Shown here: positions 7,514 through 16,030 of the stretch, in pieces
Position numbering within the stretch: the stretch's first letter is position 1
Layout of the letters: each line of letters opens with the position of its first letter
Source: Bradyrhizobium liaoningense
GTDB lineage: Bacteria > Pseudomonadota > Alphaproteobacteria > Rhizobiales > Xanthobacteraceae
DNA: 64,000 nt
Direction of reading: 5' to 3'
Assembly: GCF_018130785.1 (NCBI RefSeq)
Contig: NZ_JAFCJT010000022.1
Coordinates: 1 to 64,000, forward strand
Notes under the pieces: model-generated
Databases searched by the model: none
What the model was told of the DNA's origin: nothing
Seen by the model: only the letters and a program-made list of their open reading frames with translations
Made by a program: the position numbers and the translations under genes

Positions 7514-8863
7514 ATGAGCGACGCAAAGCCGATCTGGATCAGGGATCCCCTCGCCATCCTCGCCGACGGCGCCGAGTGCGGCATCGTGGTGAGGGATGGC
7601 CGGATTGTCGAGCTCGTGCCGGCCGGCGGCAGGCCCGCGACGGCGGACGTCGCGGTGTTCGATGCGGGCGAGCATGTCGTGCTGCCGGGCCTGATCAACA
7701 CGCATCATCATTTCTACCAGACGCTGACGCGGGCGCTGCCGGCGGCGATGGACCGCGAGCTGTTTCCCTGGCTCCAGGCGCTCTATCCGGTCTGGGCGAA
7801 GCTGACGCCGGAATCGCTCGAGCTTGGCGTCACCGTGGCGATGTCAGAGCTCCTGCTCTCGGGCTGCACCACCACAACGGATCACCACTATGTGTTCCCG
7901 GCGGGGCTCGAGGAGTCCGTCGATATCGAGGTCGCGGTCGCAAAACGGCTCGGTGTCCGGGTGCTGCTGACGCGCGGCTCGATGAACCTGTCGCAGCGCG
8001 ACGGCGGGCTGCCGCCTGACAGCGTCGTGCAGGACGAGGATACGATCCTGGCCGACAGCGCACGCGTAGTCGCAAAGCATCACCAGCGCGGCGTGGATGC
8101 GATGGTGCAGATTGCGCTCGCTCCCTGCTCACCCTTCTCGGTGACGACCTCGCTGATGCGCGCCACCGCCGATCTCGCCGACAAGCTCGATGTGCGCCTG
8201 CACACCCATCTCGCCGAGTCCGAGGACGAGAATAAATTCTGCCAGCAGATGTATGGCTGCCGTCCGCTCGACTATCTCGAGCAATGCGGCTGGCTCAATG
8301 CGCGGACCTGGCTCGCTCACGGCATCTTCTTCAATGCGGAGGAGATGAAGCGGCTCGGCAGAGCGAGGACGACCATCAGCCATTGCGCATGCAGCAACCA
8401 ACTCCTCGCGTCCGGCTGCTGCCCCGTCTGCGAGATGGAGGAGGCCGGTGTCGGCATCGGCATCGGCGTCGACGGCTCGGCCTCGAACGACGGATCGAAT
8501 TTGATGCAGGAGGTGCGGGCCGCATTCCTGCTGCAACGAGCCCGTTATGGCGTGACGAAGGTCAGCCACAAGGACGCGCTGCGCTGGGCCACCAAGGGTT
8601 CGGCGGCTTGTGTCGGCCGGCCGGAGCTCGGCGAGATCGCTATCGGCAAGGCCGCCGATCTTGCGCTGTTCAAGCTCGACGAATTGCGTTTCTCCGGCCA
8701 CGGCGATCCCTTGGCCGCACTGGTGCTGTGCGGGGCGCATCGGGCCGACCGCGTGATGGTGGCGGGGAAATGGGCCGTGATTGACGGCGCGATCCCGGGA
8801 CTGGATGTCGCCGATCTCATCCGGCGCCACAGTTCCGCGGCGCGGGCGATGCAGGCGGGATAA
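7514..8863 (+). CDS. 8-oxoguanine deaminase (amidohydrolase)
   Basis: This 449-residue metal-dependent amidohydrolase deaminates 8-oxoguanine to urate, or a close purine analogue. The metal and active-site motifs are in order: NTHHHFYQTLTRALP near the start, TTTTDHHYVFP, THLAESEDENKFC, WLAHGIFF and IGVDGSASNDGSNL. The run SGCTTTTDHHYVFP is what I associate with bacterial 8-oxoguanine deaminases rather than atrazine chlorohydrolase-type relatives. ATG 7514 is used; an in-frame GTG at 7496 would add six residues. Its product enters the same urate pool as xanthine dehydrogenase, its divergent neighbour. Confidence 0.85.
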   Translation: MSDAKPIWIRDPLAILADGAECGIVVRDGRIVELVPAGGRPATADVAVFDAGEHVVLPGLINTHHHFYQTLTRALPAAMDRELFPWLQALYPVWAKLTPESLELGVTVAMSELLLSGCTTTTDHHYVFPAGLEESVDIEVAVAKRLGVRVLLTRGSMNLSQRDGGLPPDSVVQDEDTILADSARVVAKHHQRGVDAMVQIALAPCSPFSVTTSLMRATADLADKLDVRLHTHLAESEDENKFCQQMYGCRPLDYLEQCGWLNARTWLAHGIFFNAEEMKRLGRARTTISHCACSNQLLASGCCPVCEMEEAGVGIGIGVDGSASNDGSNLMQEVRAAFLLQRARYGVTKVSHKDALRWATKGSAACVGRPELGEIAIGKAADLALFKLDELRFSGHGDPLAALVLCGAHRADRVMVAGKWAVIDGAIPGLDVADLIRRHSSAARAMQAG

Positions 8864-8882
8864 TCCAGGCGAAGATAGAAAG

Positions 8883-8923
8883 AGGGGGCGACCACAAGTG
8901 CCGGGTGCTTCTGGCCACCCCCT
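8883..8923. terminator. Hairpin between convergent genes
   Basis: AGGGGG (8883-8888) pairs with CCCCCT (8918-8923), and the inner arms GACCACAAG and CTTCTGGCC pair with two mismatches. It sits between the convergent deaminase and substrate-binding genes and could terminate both. There is no T-run. A second small hairpin, CTCCT/AGGAG, follows near 8930-8945. Confidence 0.45.
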
Positions 8924-8973
8924 CCGAACCTCCTCCGGGAGGAGCAGGTGATCTAGGCAATGCAAGAAGCGTG

Positions 8974-10053
8974 CTACTTGCCCGGCAGCTTGTCGTCGAT
9001 CCCCTTGACGTAGAAATTCATGCCGAGGATCTGGCCGTCATCGAGGTGATCGCCACCTTTGCACTCGACCGGCTTGCCGTCCTGCCCAACGATCGGGCAT
9101 TTGAACGGATGCAGCTTGCCCGCCGTGATCGCGGCCTGGGCATCTTCGGCGATCTTCTTCACGTCATCAGGCATGTTGGTGTAGGGCGCCATCGCGAACA
9201 TGTGGCTGTCGAGGCCGCCCCAGCTGTCCTCGGACTTCCAGGTGCCGGCGAGCTCGGCCTTGACGCGCTCGATGTAGTAAGGGCCCCAGGTGTCCAGGAT
9301 CGAGGTGAGCTGGGTCTTGGGCCCGAATTTGATCATCTCGGAATCCTGGCCGAAAGCGAGCTTGCCGCGTTCGCTGGCGATCTGCATCGCCGCTGGCGAA
9401 TCCGTGTGCTGCATGATCACGTCGGCGCCCTGGTCGATCAGCGCCTTGGCGGCGTCGGCCTCCTTGCCCGGGTCGAACCAGGTATTGGCCCAGATGATCT
9501 TGACCTTGATGTTCGGGTTGATGGTCTGCGCTGCCAGGATCGTCGCGTTGATGCCGGAGACGACCTCCGGAATCGGGAACGAGCCGATATAGCCGAGCAC
9601 ACCCGACTTCGACATCTTGGCCGCGATCAGGCCCTGGATATAGCGGCCCTGCCACCATTTGGCCGAGTAGGTCGACATGTTCGGGTTGCGCTTGTAGCCG
9701 GTGGCGTGCTCGAAATGCACGTTCGGATATTTCTTGGCGACCTTCAGCGTCGGGTCCATGTAGCCGAACGAGGTCGTGAAGATCAGCTTGTTGCCGGCGC
9801 GGACGAGCTGCTCGATAGAGCGCTCGGCGTCGGGACCTTCGGGCACGTTCTCGAGATAGGTGGTCTCGATCTTGTCGCCCAGCTCCTTCACCAGGGCCTG
9901 GCGCGCGAGGTCGTGCTGGTAGGTCCAGCCCAAGTCTCCGATCGGACCCAGATAGATGAAACCGACCTTCAACTTGTCGGCGGCGGAGGCTGCACTGACG
10001 CTTCCGGCAAGCAAAAGCCCGGCAGCCAGCGCAAGAAGCGATTTCCTCATCAT
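8974..10053 (-). CDS. BMP-family ABC substrate-binding protein (importer 1)
   Basis: This is a 359-residue periplasmic binding protein of the basic membrane protein (BMP, PnrA-like) family, which usually bind purine nucleosides or related bases. It has a Sec signal peptide (MMRKSLLALAAGLLLAGSV, cleaved near ASAADKLK), then KVGFIYLGPIGDLGWTYQHD, a typical BMP N-terminus. An ATG-ATG pair at 10053/10050 leaves the start uncertain by one codon; GGAG lies just upstream. It ends a run with two permeases and a double ATPase on the same strand. Lack of the lipobox cysteine makes it a free periplasmic protein. Substrate inferred from the surrounding purine genes. Confidence 0.88.
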   Translation of the reverse strand: MMRKSLLALAAGLLLAGSVSAASAADKLKVGFIYLGPIGDLGWTYQHDLARQALVKELGDKIETTYLENVPEGPDAERSIEQLVRAGNKLIFTTSFGYMDPTLKVAKKYPNVHFEHATGYKRNPNMSTYSAKWWQGRYIQGLIAAKMSKSGVLGYIGSFPIPEVVSGINATILAAQTINPNIKVKIIWANTWFDPGKEADAAKALIDQGADVIMQHTDSPAAMQIASERGKLAFGQDSEMIKFGPKTQLTSILDTWGPYYIERVKAELAGTWKSEDSWGGLDSHMFAMAPYTNMPDDVKKIAEDAQAAITAGKLHPFKCPIVGQDGKPVECKGGDHLDDGQILGMNFYVKGIDDKLPGK

Positions 10054-10127
10054 CAATCTCCAAACATCAGGGGACAGCCACGATCCGCAACGTGCGCGCC
10101 CCATCGCGCACGCCGCGGAAACGAAAT

Positions 10128-11045
10128 TCAGCGGTCCGGCACGAACACGGTGCCGAGCGCGGCCGGCGCGGTCGAGCCGCCGGTGCGCGCGCGTGAGAGC
10201 AGGACCAGGACGATGACGGTTGCGAGGTAAGGCAGCGCCGACATGAACTGCGAGGGAATGCCCACGCCCCAGCCTTGCGCGTGCAGTTGCAGGATCGTCA
10301 CCGCGCCGAACAGATAGGCGCCGACCACGAGCCGGCCGGGCCGCCAGGACGAAAACACGACCAACGCCAGCGCGATCCAGCCGCGGCCCGCGGTCATGCC
10401 GGGAATGAAGAACGGCGTGTAGGCGAGCGGCAGGTAGGCGCCGGCAAGTCCTGCGCAGGCTCCGCCGAACATCACGGCGAAGGTGCGGATGCGCAGCACG
10501 GGGTAGCCGAGTGCATGCGCGGAGACATGATTGTCGCCGCAGGCACGCAGGATCAATCCCGCTCGCGTGCGGTACAGGAACCACCAGACGCCGATAACGA
10601 GTGCGATGGAGAAATAGACGAAGGCGTCCTCGCCGAACAGCACCCGGCCAATCAGCGGCATGTCCGTGAGGCCGGGAATGGCGAGGTGTATCGCGGGCGT
10701 GATGCGCTCGCCGACGAAGCCCGCGCCGATCAGGCCGGACAGGCCGACTCCGAGGATGGTCAGCGCGAGACCCGTTGCAACCTGGTTGACGGCGAGTCCG
10801 AGCGCCATCAGCGCGAAGATCAGCGACATCAGCGTGCCCGCGACGATGCCGAACAGTGCGCCGATGAAGATCGAGCCGGTGAGCCACGCACCCGCAAAGC
10901 CGCAGGCCGCGCCGACGATCATCATGCCCTCGACGCCGAGATTGAGCACGCCGGAGCGCTCGGTCACGAGCTCACCGGTCCCCGCGATCAGGAGCGGCGT
11001 CGATGCGGCGAGCACCGCGAGGATGATGGCTTCAACCAATTCCAC
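10128..11045 (-). CDS. ABC importer 1 permease, RbsC-like, second subunit
   Basis: This 305-residue integral membrane protein belongs to the branched-chain/ribose-type permease superfamily used with BMP binding proteins. About eight to ten hydrophobic segments are visible, with the family motif NLGVEGMMIVGA and GDNHVSAHALGYPVLRIR (the cytoplasmic loop contacting the ATPase). GTG at 11045 starts the protein at MELVEAIILAVLAAST; the frame upstream is not conserved. It overlaps the upstream permease gene by 14 bases, so translation is probably coupled. Confidence 0.85.
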   Translation of the reverse strand: MELVEAIILAVLAASTPLLIAGTGELVTERSGVLNLGVEGMMIVGAACGFAGAWLTGSIFIGALFGIVAGTLMSLIFALMALGLAVNQVATGLALTILGVGLSGLIGAGFVGERITPAIHLAIPGLTDMPLIGRVLFGEDAFVYFSIALVIGVWWFLYRTRAGLILRACGDNHVSAHALGYPVLRIRTFAVMFGGACAGLAGAYLPLAYTPFFIPGMTAGRGWIALALVVFSSWRPGRLVVGAYLFGAVTILQLHAQGWGVGIPSQFMSALPYLATVIVLVLLSRARTGGSTAPAALGTVFVPDR

Positions 11046-12123
11046 GGGCCACCTGTCGGTTCGGGAACACCAGCTTGAAGCGATAGAGAATGAGGGAGTC
11101 ACAGGCGAGCACGTAGAACAGCAGGATGCCCTGGAAGACCTTGGTGACGTCCAACGGGATCTTCATCGCGATCTGCGCCTGCTCGCCGCCGATAAAGGTC
11201 AGTGCGAGGAAAAGGCCTGCAATTAATATTCCAAGCGGGTTCAGCCGGCCGAGGAAGGCGACGATGATCGCGGTGAAGCCGTAGCCGGGCGAGATGCCGG
11301 GCTGGAGATGCCCGACGGGGCCCGCGACCTCGATGATGCCGGCAAGGCCTGCGAGCGCGCCCGACACAGCGAAAGTCAGGATGACCAACTGGTTGGCGTT
11401 GAAGCCGCCGAACCGTGCGGCGCGCGGCGCCGCGCCGACCACGCGGATCTCGAAGCCTTTGATGGTGCGTCCGAGCAGGATCGCGGCTGCCGCGACGACG
11501 AGCAGGGCGATGATCGAGCCGAGATGCAGCCGGCCGCCTTCTATCAGGAGCGGCACCGTCGCTACAGGATCGAACTCGGCCGTGGTCGGGAAATTGAAGC
11601 CATGCGGATCGCGCCAGGGTCCGCGCACGAGGTAGTCGAGGAAGAGGTCGGCGACATAGACCAGCATCAGGCTGGTCAGGATTTCGCTGGCGCCGAACTT
11701 CACCTTGCAGATCGCCGGGATCAGCGCATAGAGCGCGCCTGCCGCGGCGGCGAGCACGAGCATGACCGGAAGCACCCAGGCGCCGGCATCGGTGCCCTGC
11801 GTCTTCACCGCGATCCAGCTTCCGGCGACAGCGCCGATCAGGAATTGGCCCTCGGCGCCGATGTTCCAGGCATTGGCGAGGTAGCAGAGCGACAACCCGA
11901 TCGCGATCATCACCAGAGGCGTGGCCTTGACCGCGATCTCCTGCAGCGAATAGCCGTCGGTCAATGGCGCGATGAAGTAGGCGTGCAGTGCGAGCATCGG
12001 ATTCTTGCCGAGGATCGCGAACAGGATGACCATGGTGATGATCGTGAGGCCGATCGCGATCAGCGGAGAAACCAGCGCGATCGTTTTCGAGCGCTCGGCG
12101 CGCTTCTCAAGCACCAACTGCAT
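11032..12123 (-). CDS. ABC importer 1 permease, first subunit
   Basis: This 363-residue permease has an N-terminal membrane segment near 17-40 and the family features IGLSLCYLANAWNIGAEGQ, VRGPWRDPHGFNFP and the ATPase-contact loop AAPRAARFGGFNAN. Proteins of this layout (YufP/NupP-like) pair with a shorter YufQ/NupQ-like partner, which is the next gene. The start overlaps the ATPase stop by 17 bases. The transporter should import a nucleoside, base or ureide across the inner membrane. Confidence 0.87.
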   Translation of the reverse strand: MQLVLEKRAERSKTIALVSPLIAIGLTIITMVILFAILGKNPMLALHAYFIAPLTDGYSLQEIAVKATPLVMIAIGLSLCYLANAWNIGAEGQFLIGAVAGSWIAVKTQGTDAGAWVLPVMLVLAAAAGALYALIPAICKVKFGASEILTSLMLVYVADLFLDYLVRGPWRDPHGFNFPTTAEFDPVATVPLLIEGGRLHLGSIIALLVVAAAAILLGRTIKGFEIRVVGAAPRAARFGGFNANQLVILTFAVSGALAGLAGIIEVAGPVGHLQPGISPGYGFTAIIVAFLGRLNPLGILIAGLFLALTFIGGEQAQIAMKIPLDVTKVFQGILLFYVLACDSLILYRFKLVFPNRQVARGIG

Positions 12124-13678
12124 GCGCGGCCTCCTTCGGCTCCAGGCTGCTGCCCCCCATCAACAGGCCGAGTTTTTCGCGCGTGGCTTCGCTCGTGGCA
12201 AGCGGCGCCGAGAGCCGGCCGTGGAACATCACGGCGATCCGATCGGCGATTTCGGCGAGCTCGTCGAGATCCTGGCTGGTCACCAGCACGGCGGCGCCTG
12301 CGGTTGCGAGATCAAGCAGCGCCTGACGGATCACGGCCGCGGCGCCGGCGTCGACGCCCCAGGTCGGCTGGCTCACCACCAGCACCGCGGGGTTGCGCAG
12401 GATCTCACGGCCGACGATGAACTTCTGCAGATTGCCGCCGGACAGGGATGCTGCTTCCGGATCGCGCTTGGCCTTGCGCACGTCGAACGTTTCGGTCGCG
12501 CGGTCGACGGTGTTCAGCGCGGCCGCGGTGTCGATGAAGCCGTGATGGACCATGCCGCTGGCTGCATGCCCCGTCAGCAGCGCGTTCTCCGACAGCTTCA
12601 TGCGCGGCGCGGTGCCGTGGCCGAGCCGCTCTTCCGGCACGAAGGCGGCGCCGAGCTTGCGCCGCTGCGTGATCGAGAGATGGCCGGCGGCGATGCCTTC
12701 GATCACGACGGTGCCGGGGTCTTTGGAGAGTCGCTCGCCGGACAACGCAGCGAACAACTCGTCCTGGCCGTTGCCAGCGACGCCGGCAATGCCGAGGATT
12801 TCGCCGCCCTTCAGCTCGAACGAGATGTGCTCGAGCCGCACGCCATGCGCCTCGCCCGGCGCCAGCGAGAGATCGTTGACGACGAGCCGCGGTACGGTAG
12901 TCTTCCGGTCGGCGGGCGCCTTCACTTCCCTGATCTCGCTTCCGACCATCATCCGCGCGAGCGAGGCGGCGGTCTCGAGCCCGGGATTGCAGGTTGCGAC
13001 CTTCTTGCCGCCGCGCAGGATCGTCGCGGTGTCACAGAGCCGCTTCACCTCCTCCAACTTGTGGCTGATGTAGAGGATGGCGCGGCCTTCGGCCTTGAGC
13101 CGCTCCAGCACGGTGAAGAGCTGGTCGGCTTCCTGCGGCGTCAGGACCGCGGTGGGCTCGTCCAGGATCAGGAATTTCGGATCCTGCATCAGCGCGCGGA
13201 CGATCTCGATGCGCTGGCGCTCGCCGACGGAGAGTTGCCAGACCTCGCGCCTGGGATCGAGCGGCAGTCCATAGGTCTTCGACACCTGCTCCAGCCGCGC
13301 CGACATGTCCTTGAAGGATTCCCTGCCGTCGAGGCCGAGCGCGACGTTCTCGGCAACGGTGAGATTGTCGAACAGCGAGAAATGCTGGAACACCATGCCG
13401 ATGCCGCGCCTGCGCGCCTCTGAGGGACCCGACAGCACGATGGGGTGGCCCTGCCAGCGGATCTCGCCGGCGCTGGGCTGGATCAGCCCGTAGATCGCCT
13501 TGACCAGCGTCGACTTGCCGGCGCCGTTCTCGCCGAGCAGGGCATGGATCTGTTTCGGCTGGATGTCGATGCTGATGGAGTCGTTGGCGAGGAAATCACC
13601 ATAGCGCTTGGTGAGCCCGATCGTCTGAAGCAGAGGGGGCTCGCCGGAATGCAGGTCGTTGGACGTCTGGTCTAACAT
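12107..13678 (-). CDS. ABC importer 1 ATPase, two nucleotide-binding domains
   Basis: This 523-residue protein contains two tandem ABC ATPase domains (about 20-245 and 265-515), as in sugar/nucleoside importers of the Mgl/YufO type. The first has an intact Walker A GENGAGKST, signature LSVGERQR and Walker B LILDEPT. The second is degenerate: GVAGNGQDE replaces Walker A, its signature LSGGNLQK is intact, and Walker B is VLVVSQPTWG without the catalytic Glu. Such asymmetry is usual in this family. ATG 13678 is used; GTG 13696 is possible. It is the first gene of the importer 1 run. Confidence 0.87.
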   Translation of the reverse strand: MLDQTSNDLHSGEPPLLQTIGLTKRYGDFLANDSISIDIQPKQIHALLGENGAGKSTLVKAIYGLIQPSAGEIRWQGHPIVLSGPSEARRRGIGMVFQHFSLFDNLTVAENVALGLDGRESFKDMSARLEQVSKTYGLPLDPRREVWQLSVGERQRIEIVRALMQDPKFLILDEPTAVLTPQEADQLFTVLERLKAEGRAILYISHKLEEVKRLCDTATILRGGKKVATCNPGLETAASLARMMVGSEIREVKAPADRKTTVPRLVVNDLSLAPGEAHGVRLEHISFELKGGEILGIAGVAGNGQDELFAALSGERLSKDPGTVVIEGIAAGHLSITQRRKLGAAFVPEERLGHGTAPRMKLSENALLTGHAASGMVHHGFIDTAAALNTVDRATETFDVRKAKRDPEAASLSGGNLQKFIVGREILRNPAVLVVSQPTWGVDAGAAAVIRQALLDLATAGAAVLVTSQDLDELAEIADRIAVMFHGRLSAPLATSEATREKLGLLMGGSSLEPKEAAHAVGA

Positions 13679-14243
13679 TCGCTGATGCGCTGGCACGGGG
13701 TGACGTGCCTCAATTGTGGGCTAGTTTGAACCGTCGCGTAAGATGTGAAAAAGCGTCATCCCTTGCTCAACGCCTCGGCAGGCGGTCTGTGTCGCGAGTC
13801 GCGACCTTGTCAGTCGATGATCGTCCGACATTCGGGAGAGCCATTGCGGCGGCCTCCTGCGAGAGACGCCTGTTGCAAATTTGTGACGGCTCAAACCAAA
13901 TCGGAACCCGCTGTGCAGGCCTGACCTGAAGTTGAGCAAAGTCGCGCCGGCGCGCGTATGCAATTCCCCACCGGCCCAACAGGTGGTCGACAATTGCGTC
14001 TGCATTCTAGCGCCGCCACAAAAGACAAATGAAATCAAACGGGAATGTTCGGCATCGTGTCACTGCGCGCACGCAACAGCGAAACGGAAAAAATCCTCGA
14101 ATTCCCGGGTTGAAAGGCCGCTTCCTGCCGAAACAAGCGGCATGCCTTGAAAGAAGTTGAGGCTTCTCACTCCGGGAGATCGGCGCAAGTGTCGCACCCA
14201 AGGGGCGTTCATTTTTACGTGTCCAAACTTGGGGGTATTCAGG
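13679..14243. other. Intergenic region between divergent importer 1 and Tsx-like genes
   Basis: About 565 bases separate the two divergent genes. Neither strand shows a convincing coding frame, and no strong palindrome or known promoter class was recognised. GGGGG at 14231-14235 is the ribosome binding site of the channel gene. The region presumably holds both promoters and a long leader for the channel mRNA. Confidence 0.5.
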
Positions 14244-15353
14244 ATGTCGTTTCGTTTCAAGGCAATCGCAGCCGCGGTGCTGTCGATTGCTACACTCACT
14301 ACCAGTGGCCTGGCTCAGGCAGCGGACCTGCCGGTCAAGGCTGCCAAGAAAGCCTCGGACGTCCCGTTTTTCCTGGTGATCGACAACCGCGTCACGTTCT
14401 CCTGGATGCCTAAAGGCACTGACCCCGGCATGTGGAGCGTCAATCCGAACGGCAGCATCAACGGTACGACCGCCAAGCAGGTCTATTCGTTCACCCACTT
14501 CGACCTCTGGGCCTATGGCACCAACTTCTTCACCATCTCGATGTTCAAGTCGGGCCATAACGACCCTGCATCGCCCTGTATCGCACCTGGTCTATCTTCC
14601 TCCTTCGGTGCAGCCGACTGCGCCGGCGCGACCGAGATCTACGGCCTGTTCCGCTCGACCTTCGGCTGGAACCAGCTCTTCAACACCCAGGCCTTCACCA
14701 CGGGGCCGTTGCAGAACATTTCGTTTGAAGTCGGTATGGATGGCAATTCCGAGAACACCTTCTTGGCGCCCGCGAAGCGGGACGTCGTTGCCGGTCTCCA
14801 GTTCGCCTTCGATCTTCCTTACAAGGGCTACATCAACGTCGCGCCCTTGATGTACTGGGAGTTCTCCAACCACAACGCCTTCACTCAGTGCGGCAGCGGT
14901 TTTGCTGGCCCCCTCCCGGGTGTGAGCTGTAACTCCGATGGCAATGTCAGCTACAACCCGACTTGGGCCGTCGAGATCAACTACTACATGGACCTCGGCT
15001 TCCTGCCGCCGAACATGCAGTTCTGGTCGATCAGCGGCCGTGCCGGCTGGTACGGACCGAAGGGCGACTCGAACGGCCTGCCTGCGCTCTCGGGCCCCGG
15101 CCGGTTCTCGACCGCATCCAAAACCGAGCTGAACAGCGAGCCGATCCGCCTGACCTTCGATGCCTCGAAGGCGGTCTGGGGTGACAAGTACTCGCACTTT
15201 GTCGACCTATGGGTCGCCTACCGCTACTGGCAGAACAAGTTCGGCCTCGACCACAACGCCATGCCCGGCGTCTGCACCGTCGCCGCGACAGGCCAGAGCA
15301 CAAAGAGCTGCACCGAATCCACGGTTTACGGCGGCATCACTGTGAAGTTCTGA
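14244..15353 (+). CDS. Outer membrane channel, Tsx-like
   Basis: This 369-residue protein starts MSFRFKAIAAAVLSIATL with a signal peptide cleaved after AQAADLP. The mature part alternates polar and aromatic residues as in beta-barrels and ends TVYGGITVKF with a C-terminal aromatic, typical of outer membrane proteins. FTHFDLWAYGTNFF near the N-terminus and the repeated short strands resemble nucleoside-specific Tsx channels. It is divergent from importer 1, so it may carry purines or nucleosides across the outer membrane. The ATG at 14244 has a GGGGG ribosome site eight bases away. Family assignment as Tsx-like is from memory of the family and is not certain. Confidence 0.6.
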   Translation: MSFRFKAIAAAVLSIATLTTSGLAQAADLPVKAAKKASDVPFFLVIDNRVTFSWMPKGTDPGMWSVNPNGSINGTTAKQVYSFTHFDLWAYGTNFFTISMFKSGHNDPASPCIAPGLSSSFGAADCAGATEIYGLFRSTFGWNQLFNTQAFTTGPLQNISFEVGMDGNSENTFLAPAKRDVVAGLQFAFDLPYKGYINVAPLMYWEFSNHNAFTQCGSGFAGPLPGVSCNSDGNVSYNPTWAVEINYYMDLGFLPPNMQFWSISGRAGWYGPKGDSNGLPALSGPGRFSTASKTELNSEPIRLTFDASKAVWGDKYSHFVDLWVAYRYWQNKFGLDHNAMPGVCTVAATGQSTKSCTESTVYGGITVKF

Positions 15354-15376
15354 TCGGCTGGGGGTCTTCAGGTTAG

Positions 15377-15408
15377 GATGGCGTTGCGCAGAGATGCGCG
15401 GCGCCATC
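15377..15408. terminator. Strong hairpin after the channel gene
   Basis: GATGGCG (15377-15383) pairs perfectly with CGCCATC (15402-15408), and GCGCA pairs with TGCGC inside, making a nearly continuous stem. It begins 24 bases after the channel stop. There is no T-run, so termination strength is uncertain. Confidence 0.5.
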
Positions 15409-15423
15409 GGCGTTTGTGAGAGT

Positions 15424-15510
15424 GTAGGGTGGGCGGAGGCGCAACGCGCCGTGCCCACCATCTCCGAGCGGTTGGGATTGGTGGGCACGCTTCGCTTTGC
15501 CCATCCTACG
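15424..15510. repeat. Dispersed long palindromic repeat
   Basis: GTAGGGTGGGC at 15424 and its imperfect complement GCCCATCCTACG ending at 15510 bracket inner arms GTGCCCACCA and TGGTGGGCAC. This is the common Bradyrhizobium-type intergenic element containing GTGGGCACGCTTCGCTTTGC. It lies between the convergent channel and deaminase genes. Confidence 0.65.
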
Positions 15511-15531
15511 AAGCCGAGTGTGTGGCGGCGC

Positions 15532-16017
15532 CTACTTTGTCCACACGCCGTCGTGCAGCGCTTCGGCCTCGTCCTCGAGCAGCGGCCCCACAACCTCCGT
15601 TGGCCGCTGGCCGCTGGCAAAGACCTCGCGGCAGGGCAAATCGAGCGTGGGGTTCTCCGGGTGGTTGCCGGTGACACCGCGCAGGCGGTTCTCGCTGAGG
15701 CCGTAGACGACGCGGCCGATGCCGGCCCAGTAGATCGCGCCGGCGCACATCGCGCAGGGCTCTGCCGAAGAATAGAGCGTCGCCTTCGCCAGCACCTCGC
15801 GGTCGAGCGTGCGGCAGGTCTGCGTGGCCGCGAGGCGCTCGGCATGCGCGGTGCCGTCATGATCCGGCATGTAGCCGTTCTCGGTCTCGATCAGCACCTT
15901 GCCGTCGGCATCGACGACGATGCAGCCAAAAGGATGGTTACCATGGGTCAGCGAGCGTCGGGCGACCGAAAAGGACAGGCGGAGGAAGTGCTCGTCGCGC
16001 TCGGATCCGTCGTTCAT
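15532..16017 (-). CDS. Nucleoside/guanine deaminase (CDA fold)
   Basis: This 161-residue zinc deaminase has the cytidine-deaminase-fold motifs TAHAERLAA (His ligand and catalytic Glu) and SSAEPCAMCAGAI (two Cys ligands). NHPFGCIVVD near the start and the length match GuaD-type guanine deaminases and related nucleoside deaminases. ATG 16017 gives the usual N-terminus; upstream codons do not look coding. It is the last gene of the six-gene importer 2 operon, 13 bases after the ATPase stop. Conversion of guanine to xanthine would feed xanthine dehydrogenase; the exact substrate is inferred from context. Confidence 0.8.
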   Translation of the reverse strand: MNDGSERDEHFLRLSFSVARRSLTHGNHPFGCIVVDADGKVLIETENGYMPDHDGTAHAERLAATQTCRTLDREVLAKATLYSSAEPCAMCAGAIYWAGIGRVVYGLSENRLRGVTGNHPENPTLDLPCREVFASGQRPTEVVGPLLEDEAEALHDGVWTK

Positions 16018-16030
16018 CGCTCTTCCCTGG

